Source: an uncultured Oscillibacter sp. (GTDB taxonomy: Bacteria > Bacillota > Clostridia > Oscillospirales > Oscillospiraceae). Taken from it: DNA of 62,002 nt. Every line of letters starts with the position of its first letter. The stretch's first letter is position 1. This document shows, piece by piece, positions 41,892 to 49,764 of this stretch. The stretch spans positions 1 through 62,002 of the forward strand of contig NZ_CAJTUX010000008.1 in the NCBI RefSeq assembly GCF_910579365.1, given 5' to 3'. Both the position numbers and the translations under genes were made by a program. The notes beneath the pieces are model-generated. The model was not told the DNA's origin. It ran no database searches and was given only the letters and a program-made list of their open reading frames with translations.

Positions 41892-43676
41892 TTAATATTT
41901 GCTGAAGGGACTGCCGCCCGCACTGCTGTAACCGCTGTCATAGACGTCGTCCCCGCCGTCGTCGGAATAGCTGGGCGCGGCGCTGTAGCTGACGCTGCCG
42001 GAAGTGCTATCGCTGAGAAGGCGGAACTTGGAGAGCAGGTCCTTCATCAGGGAGGCCTGGCTGCTCAGCTCCTCGCTGGCGGCGGCGGACTGCTCGGACG
42101 TGGCGGAGTTGGTCTGCACCACGGAGGAAATCTGGTCAATACCCTCGGTGACCTGGGCGATGGCCTCGGCCTCCTCCTCCACCGCCTTGGCAATCTCCTG
42201 GAGGGCGGCCATGGACTCGTTGGTCGCTTCCACAGTCTTGCTCAGGGAATCGGACACCCGCTTGACGATCTCGCTGCCGTCCTGGACAGAGGTGATGGAG
42301 TTGTCAATCAGCTCCTTGGTGGCCTTGGCGGCCTGGTCGGACTTGGTGGCCAGATTCCGAACCTCATCCGCCACCACGGCGAAGCCCTTGCCGGCGCTGC
42401 CCGCCCGGGCGGCCTCCACGGCGGCGTTCAGGGCCAGGATGTTGGTCTGGAAGGCAATGTTCTCAATGGTGGCGATGATCTTTCCAATCTCCTCGGAGGA
42501 GCTGGAGATCTTCTCCATGGCCTTCACCATCTCCTCCATGTAATCGGCGCTCTCCCGCACCCGGAGGTCGGCGTTCTTGGAGTGGTCAATGGCCTCTTCG
42601 CTGCGCTTGGCGTTGCTCTGGGAGCGGCTGGAAATCTCGGCGATGGTGGCGGACAGCTCCTGAACGGCGCTGGCCTGCTCCGTCGCGCCCTGGGCCAGGG
42701 CCTGGGCGCCGGTGGACACCTGGTCGGACCCGGAGGAGACCTGCTCGCCGCTGAGGTTGATCTGCGCCAGGGTGTCGCTGAGACTGCGGTTAATGACGCG
42801 GATGGACTTCAGCATGCTGCTCAGCTCGCCCACATACAGCTGCTCCACCTGGGTGCGGCAGTTGAAGTTTCCGTCGCCCATCTCCTCCAGAAGGCGGCAG
42901 GTATCCTTGATGACCCCATCCAGAACCTTCTGGCTGGTGCGCAGCGCGTCGCACATCTCGCCCAGCTCGCTGGTGCTCTCATAGTCCACGGGGATATCCA
43001 GCTTGCCCTCGCTGAAGCCCACCAGGGCAACGCGGACCTTTTCGACGGGGATCACGATGCTCTTAATGATGAGAAGGGCGATGCGGAGGACAACGAGGGT
43101 GGCAATGACCATGGCCACAATAATGATAATCATGGCAATATTGGAAATCATGCTCTGCCGGTCAATAATATTGGCCTGCTCCGCCTGGAGCTTCGCGGCC
43201 AGCGTGTCGCCGGCCGCAGCGGCCTGCGTCAGGGCGGGCGTGCAGCTTTCCACGATCATGGTGGCGGCCTTCTGCTGGTTTGTCCGGGCCGTCTGACTGA
43301 TGGTGCTCGCTTCCTCCTCCCAGTCCTCCACCAGCTTGACAAAGTTGTTCAGCTCCGTCTTGTCCTCCAGAGGATAGATGCTGTTCAGCTCCGTCAGTTC
43401 CTCCTTCAGCTGGCTGATTTTGCTGTTGGTGGTGTCCAGGCTGCTCATATCGCCGGACAAAACCGCGTCCCGCAGGCTGCGGGCGGCGATGTTGTAGCTG
43501 ATGCGGCACTCCGAAACCGTCTGATTGGACTCGACATACCGCTCCAGAATGTCGGTATACTGGCTCTTCTGCATGTTCATCAAGATCAGAGAGGTGATGA
43601 TAATGATTGCGGAGACAGCAATGGTAATTCCATACCCCATGACCAGGCTTTTCCTGACCTTCATGTTTTTAATCAT
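41892..43676 (-). CDS. Methyl-accepting chemotaxis protein
   Basis: 594 residues. The N-terminal membrane helix (about 12-34) and a second helix (about 185-210) bracket a 4-helix-type sensor of about 150 residues. HAMP follows, then a long coiled coil with the invariant hairpin tip FQTNILALNAAVEAARAGSAGKGFAVVADEVRNLA. The tail after residue 565 is Ser/Gly/Tyr-rich and lacks a clear CheR-binding pentapeptide. AGGAGG precedes the ATG at 43676. The ligand is unknown. Confidence 0.93.
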   Translation of the reverse strand: MIKNMKVRKSLVMGYGITIAVSAIIIITSLILMNMQKSQYTDILERYVESNQTVSECRISYNIAARSLRDAVLSGDMSSLDTTNSKISQLKEELTELNSIYPLEDKTELNNFVKLVEDWEEEASTISQTARTNQQKAATMIVESCTPALTQAAAAGDTLAAKLQAEQANIIDRQSMISNIAMIIIIVAMVIATLVVLRIALLIIKSIVIPVEKVRVALVGFSEGKLDIPVDYESTSELGEMCDALRTSQKVLDGVIKDTCRLLEEMGDGNFNCRTQVEQLYVGELSSMLKSIRVINRSLSDTLAQINLSGEQVSSGSDQVSTGAQALAQGATEQASAVQELSATIAEISSRSQSNAKRSEEAIDHSKNADLRVRESADYMEEMVKAMEKISSSSEEIGKIIATIENIAFQTNILALNAAVEAARAGSAGKGFAVVADEVRNLATKSDQAAKATKELIDNSITSVQDGSEIVKRVSDSLSKTVEATNESMAALQEIAKAVEEEAEAIAQVTEGIDQISSVVQTNSATSEQSAAASEELSSQASLMKDLLSKFRLLSDSTSGSVSYSAAPSYSDDGGDDVYDSGYSSAGGSPFSKY

Positions 43677-43741
43677 TTTGAGTCTTCCTCCTCTTTCAAT
43701 CCATGATCTTTGTATCGAATCTATGATCATCGGCTTCGGGG

Positions 43742-44479
43742 CTATACCACATCGCCGTATCTTCCCTTCTCGACGTCGCCGAAAATCTTTCCATCCACCA
43801 GCGTCACCACCCGGCGGCGCATGATGTTCACATAGCGGCTGGCATGGGTGGCCATGATGACCGTGGTGCCCATGCGGTTGACCTCCTGCAAAAGCTGAAA
43901 CATGTCCCAGATGTTGTCGTCGTCCAGATTGGCCGTGATTTCGTCCAGCACCAGGATGGGGGGGCTGTTGATCAGGGCCCGGGCCAGCTCCACCCGGCGG
44001 CACTCCCCGATGGACATCTCCACGGGATAGCGGTTCTCCACTCCCCGCATGCCCACCAGGCCCAGCACCTTCTTCACCCGCATCTCCACATGCTTGCCGC
44101 TTTCCAAGCGGCGCCGGCCCACCTGGGCGGCAATCCAGAGGTTTTCCTCCACCGTCATCTTTCGAATCAGGCTGTGCTCCTGCTGGACTTTTCCAAACAA
44201 GATGGCCATGCGGTTCTGGCTCCAGGGAATCAGCTTCCCCAGGTCCTTCTTGTCCAGGCAGACCGAGCCCTTGTCCGGTTTCACCTTGCCGGAGATCAGG
44301 TCCAGCAGCGTGGTCTTTCCCGCGCCGCTGCTGCCGACGACAAACACGAACTCCCCCTGCTTAATGGTAAGGTCCACATTTTCTACGCCGACCTCAAACT
44401 TCTTGCCCTTGTTCTCCTTTTGCTGTCTTCGGTCCAGCTTATAGCGCTTTGTTACGTTTTCCAGCGTGATTGTGGGCAT
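43742..44479 (-). CDS. FtsE-like ABC ATPase with altered motifs
   Basis: 245 residues, a single ABC domain closest in style to FtsE. Walker A is VGSSGAGKTT, Walker B ILVLDEITANLD and the switch His is in IMATHASR. Two positions are unusual: the signature reads MSIGECRR instead of LSGGEQQR, and the Q-loop has LFGKVQQ where FtsE has VFQD. A Lys/Arg-rich insert lies near residue 15-27. No FtsX or other permease is nearby. The start at 44479 gives normal length; a longer frame runs upstream. It sits between fliT-like and the chemoreceptor, so it is probably tied to flagella or polar organisation. Confidence 0.75.
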   Translation of the reverse strand: MPTITLENVTKRYKLDRRQQKENKGKKFEVGVENVDLTIKQGEFVFVVGSSGAGKTTLLDLISGKVKPDKGSVCLDKKDLGKLIPWSQNRMAILFGKVQQEHSLIRKMTVEENLWIAAQVGRRRLESGKHVEMRVKKVLGLVGMRGVENRYPVEMSIGECRRVELARALINSPPILVLDEITANLDDDNIWDMFQLLQEVNRMGTTVIMATHASRYVNIMRRRVVTLVDGKIFGDVEKGRYGDVV

Positions 44480-44595
44480 AGTCTGCGCTCCCGTAGTCTT
44501 GAATTCTTCGGATTTCCAGCCGCTGTCCGTCCATATGCGCGCAAAGACGGGAGCCCGGCCGGACAGGCCAGCCGGGACTCCGGCTCTTCGCATTC

Positions 44596-44985
44596 TTATG
44601 ATGGATAGATGGATTTTTCGCGCGTCAGCTTACGGTTGACCACCCGGTCCAGCTCCACCAGCTGCTTTAAAACCCGCCGGTTCAAACCGATCTGATTGGC
44701 CAGCGGAATCTCTGCCTCCGTCTCCGCCTCCCCGCCTTTTAAAAGGGCGCTCAGGCGGTCCTGCGCGGCGGGGGGCAGAGCCTGCCGCTGCTGGTCCAGC
44801 GCCTGATGGGCTCTGGCCAGCTTGTCGGTGGGTTCCTGCCGCATGGAGACCAGCATCTGCACGGTGATCTGGTCATCCCGGTCCACCGCCTCCGCCAGCT
44901 GGCGGGTCAGGTCCAGGGCCTCGTTCAATGCGGCGTAAATGCGTTTGAGCTGTACGTGGGCGTCCAAAAGCGCCGCTGCGTCCAT
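44596..44985 (-). CDS. FliT-like protein downstream of fliS
   Basis: A 129-residue all-helical protein in the fliD-fliS-fliT position. Sequence similarity to FliT, the FliD export chaperone, cannot be proven by eye since the family is highly variable. It starts 7 nt after fliS ends. The 116 nt after it contain an imperfect GC-rich hairpin (about 44548-44582) that might reduce read-through. Confidence 0.55.
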   Translation of the reverse strand: MDAAALLDAHVQLKRIYAALNEALDLTRQLAEAVDRDDQITVQMLVSMRQEPTDKLARAHQALDQQRQALPPAAQDRLSALLKGGEAETEAEIPLANQIGLNRRVLKQLVELDRVVNRKLTREKSIYPS

Positions 44986-44992
44986 GATATCC

Positions 44993-45370
44993 CTACTTTC
45001 CTGAGTCTCCGCTCTTCTGCGCCTGGCGGAAGGCGTCCCGCAGTTCGCCCACCATGGTTTTCACGTGGGACAAGACCTCCTTGCGGCGGCCAATCTTCGC
45101 CCGGCCCAGCTCATAGGTGAAATACTCGTAAAGCTGCGCCAGATTCCTGCTGATGGGATACTGCCGGTCCAGCGTAGCGTCCAGGTACTCGATGATCGCG
45201 ACGGCCCGCTCCAAGGCGGCTTCATACGTCTCGTAGTTCTGCTGGTCCAGCATGAGCTCCCCCTGAGCCAGACGTTTGTACAGCTCATCATACAGCAGCA
45301 GCAGCAGTTCGCCCTGGGTCATGGTGTTGATGCTCTGCTCCTTGTATTGCTGGAAGCCTTTCATATCCAT
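44993..45370 (-). CDS. fliS: Flagellin export chaperone FliS
   Basis: A 125-residue four-helix chaperone with the FliS signatures GELLLLLYDELYKRL and YEAALERAVAIIEYLDATLD. FliS binds the C-terminal helix of flagellin (gene at the left edge) and keeps it unfolded for export; in Bacillus a FliS-flagellin-FliW complex also feeds CsrA control. A second ATG two codons later is an equally good start. Confidence 0.92.
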   Translation of the reverse strand: MDMKGFQQYKEQSINTMTQGELLLLLYDELYKRLAQGELMLDQQNYETYEAALERAVAIIEYLDATLDRQYPISRNLAQLYEYFTYELGRAKIGRRKEVLSHVKTMVGELRDAFRQAQKSGDSGK

Positions 45371-45394
45371 TGTCTGTGGATCACCGCCTTTTTA

Positions 45395-47989
45395 TTAACC
45401 GCCCATCATCAGTTGGGAGAAGTAGGAGCTCTGGGAATTCATCTGCTGCACCAGCTGCTCCAGCCGGGTGAACTGGTTGGTGTAGTAGTCCACCTGGTCG
45501 CTCATCTTATCCTCCCACTTCTCGATTTGCTCGTCAATCCGATTGAGTTCCTTTTGAATTGTATTGGTATACAGCGTACTGGGCGCCAGCACAGAGCCCG
45601 CCTTGTCCACCAGAATGCCCTTGCCGCCGCTGGTCTTGCCGTACAGGTCCAGGGGGGCCTTGATGGCCTGCATCAATCCGTTGGAGCTGGCGCCGGTCTC
45701 CGTGCTCTTGCTGAAGATGTCCCGGACCCGGTCGGGGTCGCTCTCCAGGGTTTCCCGCAGCTTTTTCTCGTCCAGCTTCAGCGTGGTCAGACCGTCGGCG
45801 TAGCTGGTGGTGATGCCCGCGGCCTTCAAATCCGCGCCGTCCTGTCCCACCATGGAGATGGCGGAGGTCAGACGCTTGTAGAGGGTGGCAAGGTCATTGT
45901 CGCCGAAGAGGATGCCGGTCTTGGCCTTATCCTCCCAGGCCTTGATGGAGCTCTCCGACATGTCCTCCATGTCCTCGTCGGTCAGGGGTTCATAATACTG
46001 CTTGTTGCTCCGCTGAAGAGGCAGGGTGGAATAGGCGTTCTTGAGCTCCGTCACCATGGCGTTGTAATCCTCCACCATGGCCTTGACGGCGTCCACGATC
46101 TTGTCAGAATCGCTGCTGGTCTCGAAGGTGACCTTCTCTGCGGCGGGGTCCAGAGAGCCGTCCGCCTGATAGCCGAAGGTATCCTTCAGCGTGACGCTCA
46201 TGCCGTCCAGTTCCACGGTGTTGGAGGCGCGGGTCAGCTCCATCTCCTTGCCGTTGATGGTGGCGGAGAAAACCGCGTCCGTACCGGCCACATAGTCCGC
46301 CCCATCGGCGGAGGGGTCCCCAAACAGGGCGGCGGACAGCCCCTCGAACTTGATGCCCTCCGCCGCGCCGGTTTTTTTGGCGGTGAAGACCAGCTCGTTG
46401 GTGGTCTTGGAATAGCTGGCGCTGACGCCGGCGTCTTTGTTGTTGTTGATCTGCGTGATGAGGGTGGAGAGGGAGGTATCCTCTGTGAAGTCGCCTACAT
46501 GCACGCCATTGACGTCCAAGCTGTAGACGGTCTCCATAATGGGGTTGCCATCCTCGTCCCTGAGCACGTTGCCCTTGGAGTCCTTCTTCTCCTGCTCTTT
46601 GGAGACCAGGCCCTTCAGCCCCTCCTCGCCCAGAAGGTCCTTGATGGTCCTGCTGGTGTCCAGATAGCTGTTGGTGCCGCTGTCCCCCAGGCCCAGAATC
46701 TTGTTCTTGTCGGCCTTGATCTCGAAGGTGGAGCCCTCCTTGGCTGTGAACTGGAACTGGATGCCCTCCTTGCCGTCACTGGCCTTCGCCGCGTCGCTGA
46801 CGGTCAGCTTATCCTTGCCAAAGGCGTCGTCAATCTTGGTTTGAAGGGCCTTGACATACGCCTCGTCCCGCCACTGGCGGCTCGCGGCGCTCTTGAGCTC
46901 CTCGCCGTTGGCGATCTTTTCCTTCAGCTCCTTGAGGTAGGGGATGTTCTTCCCCTCCGCCGCCATATCGTCCAGACTCTTGAGCATCTCGTCCCGGGTG
47001 GGCATTTTGAAGCTCTTGGTCACGCCGTCCAGGGTGATGGACATGGAGGTCTCGGAGAGGTAATCGGTGGCGCTCTTCTCCTGCTTTACCAGGGATTCGC
47101 TGCCGTACATGAAGATACCGCTGAGGCTCTTCACGCCCGTGCCGGGCTTTGTGCCGCACATGAGCACCTTCTGGATGCTCTCGCTGGCGCTGCTGATATA
47201 GACGCCGTTTTTCTTGCTGTCGGTAAAGCCGATGGTGCCGTTGGGTCCCGCCTCGGCCTTGACCACCTTATCCAGCAGCTCGTCGCCGGTATAGCTGCTG
47301 TTGCCGATGGTGACGGTCTGCTTTTTGAGCTGGTTGTTGATCTCGTCGGCCAGCTTCTGGGCGGCGGTCTTTCCGCCCTCCATGTCCGCCGGGTCATCTT
47401 TGAAAATCATGGTCTCGTCAAAGGTGACGGTGAGATAGGTCCGGGCGTCGGAGCCGCCGTAGGCCAAGGTCATATTGCCGCTGAACGTGCTGACGTCCAG
47501 GGGCTGGTCCAGGTCAAAGGACCCGGGGGCCAGGGCGGAGGTGGTCTTGCCGGCCGCGGAGCTGCTGATGAGCTTATCGATGCTGCTGCCGCTGATGGCA
47601 TAGCGGGCGGAGGTGGCCAGCTGCTTCACCCCGTTGAGGGAAACGCTGCTGCTGGTCCGGCCGGCGGCGGACACCTTGGAGGCGTTGGCCCCCTTGGCCA
47701 CGGTGGTGACGGCCTGGTTAAAGAAGCTGCTGGACATCAGGTTGCTGGCGGAATTATAAGAGGTGTACTTATCCGAAAACACGGACATCTTATCGATGAT
47801 GCTGCGGTACGCCTCCTGCTTCCACTCCGTCTTTGTACGCTTCTTCTGGAGCGCGGTGATCTTGTTTTTGTAGGCGGATATGGCGTTTTCGATCATGGAC
47901 TCCGTGTCCAGGCCGCTGGCGAGACCCGAGAGTACGTTTCGATTGCCATAAATGCTCTTGCTGCTGCTGACACCGCTGACAGATGCCAT
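45395..47989 (-). CDS. fliD: Flagellar filament cap protein FliD, enlarged
   Basis: 864 residues. The FliD N-terminus (GLASGLDTESMIENAISAYKNKITALQKKRTKTEWKQEAY is the region, residues 22-62) and C-terminus (EQIEKWEDKMSDQVDYYTNQFTRLE region) are clear. Typical FliD is 450-550 residues, so about 350 extra residues lie in the central surface domains. FliD caps the filament and folds arriving flagellin. AAAGGAG precedes the ATG. It leads fliD-fliS-fliT-like and is divergent from the ParA-like gene. Confidence 0.93.
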   Translation of the reverse strand: MASVSGVSSSKSIYGNRNVLSGLASGLDTESMIENAISAYKNKITALQKKRTKTEWKQEAYRSIIDKMSVFSDKYTSYNSASNLMSSSFFNQAVTTVAKGANASKVSAAGRTSSSVSLNGVKQLATSARYAISGSSIDKLISSSAAGKTTSALAPGSFDLDQPLDVSTFSGNMTLAYGGSDARTYLTVTFDETMIFKDDPADMEGGKTAAQKLADEINNQLKKQTVTIGNSSYTGDELLDKVVKAEAGPNGTIGFTDSKKNGVYISSASESIQKVLMCGTKPGTGVKSLSGIFMYGSESLVKQEKSATDYLSETSMSITLDGVTKSFKMPTRDEMLKSLDDMAAEGKNIPYLKELKEKIANGEELKSAASRQWRDEAYVKALQTKIDDAFGKDKLTVSDAAKASDGKEGIQFQFTAKEGSTFEIKADKNKILGLGDSGTNSYLDTSRTIKDLLGEEGLKGLVSKEQEKKDSKGNVLRDEDGNPIMETVYSLDVNGVHVGDFTEDTSLSTLITQINNNKDAGVSASYSKTTNELVFTAKKTGAAEGIKFEGLSAALFGDPSADGADYVAGTDAVFSATINGKEMELTRASNTVELDGMSVTLKDTFGYQADGSLDPAAEKVTFETSSDSDKIVDAVKAMVEDYNAMVTELKNAYSTLPLQRSNKQYYEPLTDEDMEDMSESSIKAWEDKAKTGILFGDNDLATLYKRLTSAISMVGQDGADLKAAGITTSYADGLTTLKLDEKKLRETLESDPDRVRDIFSKSTETGASSNGLMQAIKAPLDLYGKTSGGKGILVDKAGSVLAPSTLYTNTIQKELNRIDEQIEKWEDKMSDQVDYYTNQFTRLEQLVQQMNSQSSYFSQLMMGG

Positions 47990-48083
47990 ATGCTTCCACT
48001 CCTTTCAGATTTGGAAATTTAGGCGAGGTTCCGGTCCCAATCGGTCCGAAGCCATCGAACCAAGAATTTTTTTGATATTCCTC

Positions 48084-48112
48084 TATGTTTTTTTATCGAC
48101 ATATAGTATAAT
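48084..48112 (+). promoter_or_regulatory. Possible sigma-A promoter for parA-comFB
   Basis: A perfect TATAAT (48107-48112) lies in A/T-rich DNA, but the hexamer 17 nt upstream (TATGTT) is a poor -35. Confidence 0.45.
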
Positions 48113-48160
48113 AAAAATAAGAGGTCCCCGTTTAGTTTTTACAGTAAGGAGGAAAATCCT

Positions 48161-48958
48161 TTGACACAGGTCATCACTGTCACGAATCAAAAGGGCGGCG
48201 TGGGCAAAACCACCACCGTTTCCGCGCTGGTCTGCGGCCTGAAGCAGCGGGGCGCGCGGGTCCTGGGCGTCGATCTGGACCCCCAGGGCAATCTCGGCTT
48301 TACTCTGGGCCTTGATATCGGCGAGTGCAAAACGGTTTACGATGTGCTCACCGGCGCCTGCCCCATTGAGCGGGCCATCTCCCATACGGAGTACGGCGAC
48401 ATCCTCGCCTCGGACATCATGCTCTCCACTGCCGAGGTGGAATTCACCGCCCCCCGGCGGGAGTTCATGCTCTCTCAGCAGCTGGATGTGGTAAAACCCA
48501 ATTACGATTTTGTCATCATCGACACGCCTCCGGCCCTGAACATCCTCACCATCAACGCCTATGTGGCCTCCACCGGCCTCATCGTCCCCATGGAGGCGGA
48601 GGTTTTGAGTCTGGTGGGCGTCTCCCAGATTCAGGACACCATTGAAACGGTCCGCAAGTCCTTCAACCCGGACCTGAAGGTCCTGGGCATTCTTCTGAAC
48701 AAGTACGACCGCCGCCTGACCCTCTCCCGGGAGATTCTGGATCTGGCGGAATCCGTGGCGGAACAGCTGGACAGCCAGGTGTTCCACACCAAAGTCCGCC
48801 GCAGCGTCAGCGTGGCCATGGCCCCTGCCCACGGGCAGAGCGTCCTGACCTATCAGCCCAGCGCAAAAGCCTCCGCCGATCTGCGGAAAATCGTGGACGC
48901 CGTAGCGGGCCCGGCCTTTCCGGCCTCCCGTCCGGCCCCTCGCACCAAATGGTTTTGA
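48161..48958 (+). CDS. ParA/Soj-family ATPase
   Basis: 265 residues. Deviant Walker A KGGVGKTT (near residue 11-18), Walker A-prime DLDPQGN and switch FVIIDTPPALN are intact, so it should bind ATP and dimerise. ParA proteins position DNA or protein cargo; the family includes chromosome partition ParA and relatives that place chemoreceptors. No parB, parS or oriC features are in the window. The TTG start follows AAGGAGG. Adjacent comFB and divergent fliD suggest a motility-linked task. It lacks the N-terminal activator motif expected of FlhG. Confidence 0.82.
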   Translation: MTQVITVTNQKGGVGKTTTVSALVCGLKQRGARVLGVDLDPQGNLGFTLGLDIGECKTVYDVLTGACPIERAISHTEYGDILASDIMLSTAEVEFTAPRREFMLSQQLDVVKPNYDFVIIDTPPALNILTINAYVASTGLIVPMEAEVLSLVGVSQIQDTIETVRKSFNPDLKVLGILLNKYDRRLTLSREILDLAESVAEQLDSQVFHTKVRRSVSVAMAPAHGQSVLTYQPSAKASADLRKIVDAVAGPAFPASRPAPRTKWF

Positions 48959-48993
48959 CCCTCTGATTTTTCTGATGAAAAGGAGTTTTAATT

Positions 48994-49665
48994 ATGGCAT
49001 CCAATAATACCAGCAAGACCGCGCATGTGATGAATCTTCTCAGCAAAAACCGGGGCGGAGCGGCCGAGCCTCCGACGGAGCCCCAGGCGGAAACCGCCGC
49101 TCCCGCCGCCCCTGAGGCGGAACCCGCCCCCCAAACAGAGGCCGCCCCCAAGACGGAGGCCGCTGCCCCGGCCCATGCCGCGCCGGTGGCTCCCATCATC
49201 TCCTCCATCACCGCAGACGCCGCAGTCTCCTCTCAGATCAAGGGCGCTTTGGAAGCGGAGCTGGAGCAGGCCCCCAAATCCGCCGCCCCCGCCGCCCCTG
49301 AGGCGGAACCCACGCCGGTCCAGCCCCCCGTTTCGGAAGAGCTGCCCGCCGCGGTGGAGCCCAGCGGCGCCCCCGAGGAGGAGGAGTCCGCCTCTTATAT
49401 CAACGTCATGCAGATTCTGGTGGACGAAAAGGCGGATGAGTACATGAAGATGTTCGGCATCTGCTGCTGCGACAAGTGCCGGGTGGACGTTCGGGCTTAC
49501 GCCCTGAACCATCTGCCGCCCAAATACGTTGTCCTCAGCGAGAACGAGCGGGTCCCCCGCCTCACGGTCTACGAAAACCGCTTTGCCAGCGACATCACCG
49601 CCCAGCTGATCCAGGCCTGCAAGCAGGTCATGCTGAGACCCCATCACTCCAGACCCGAGAACTGA
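48994..49665 (+). CDS. ComFB-family protein with long disordered N-terminus
   Basis: 223 residues. The last 95 (INVMQILVDEKADEYMKM, then CCCDKCRVDVRAYALNHLPPKYV) are a full ComFB domain. ComFB-family proteins have been reported as cyclic-dinucleotide receptors in cyanobacteria and relatives. The first about 125 residues are Ala/Pro/Glu-rich and disordered, with two near-copies of APAAPEAEP. It starts 35 nt after the ParA-like gene and ends at a terminator, so the pair forms one transcription unit. Confidence 0.85.
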   Translation: MASNNTSKTAHVMNLLSKNRGGAAEPPTEPQAETAAPAAPEAEPAPQTEAAPKTEAAAPAHAAPVAPIISSITADAAVSSQIKGALEAELEQAPKSAAPAAPEAEPTPVQPPVSEELPAAVEPSGAPEEEESASYINVMQILVDEKADEYMKMFGICCCDKCRVDVRAYALNHLPPKYVVLSENERVPRLTVYENRFASDITAQLIQACKQVMLRPHHSRPEN

Positions 49666-49674
49666 AAAGGTTTT

Positions 49675-49746
49675 GCAGCCCGTCAAAACGCGTTTTGACG
49701 GGCTGCACCACGGTCCGGCGCCAGTGATCTGCGCCGGACCGTTTTT
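49675..49746 (+). terminator. Double hairpin terminator after comFB
   Basis: First a 32-nt perfect palindrome (49675-49706; halves GCAGCCCGTCAAAACG / CGTTTTGACGGGCTGC), then CGGTCCGGCGC / GCGCCGGACCG (49711-49721 and 49731-49741) with TTTTT at 49742-49746. It may also stop the converging minus-strand operon that ends at 49765. Confidence 0.85.
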
Positions 49747-49764
49747 CATGGATGGAAACTGTGT

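Noticed and set aside
48000..48060. Sigma-28 promoter for fliD
   Set aside because: ACCGATTG is present on the minus strand but lacks a matching TAAA-type -35 at the right distance.
48161..48958. Chromosomal or plasmid partition locus
   Set aside because: There is no parB gene, parS-like site, replication gene or origin in the window, and the neighbour is comFB.
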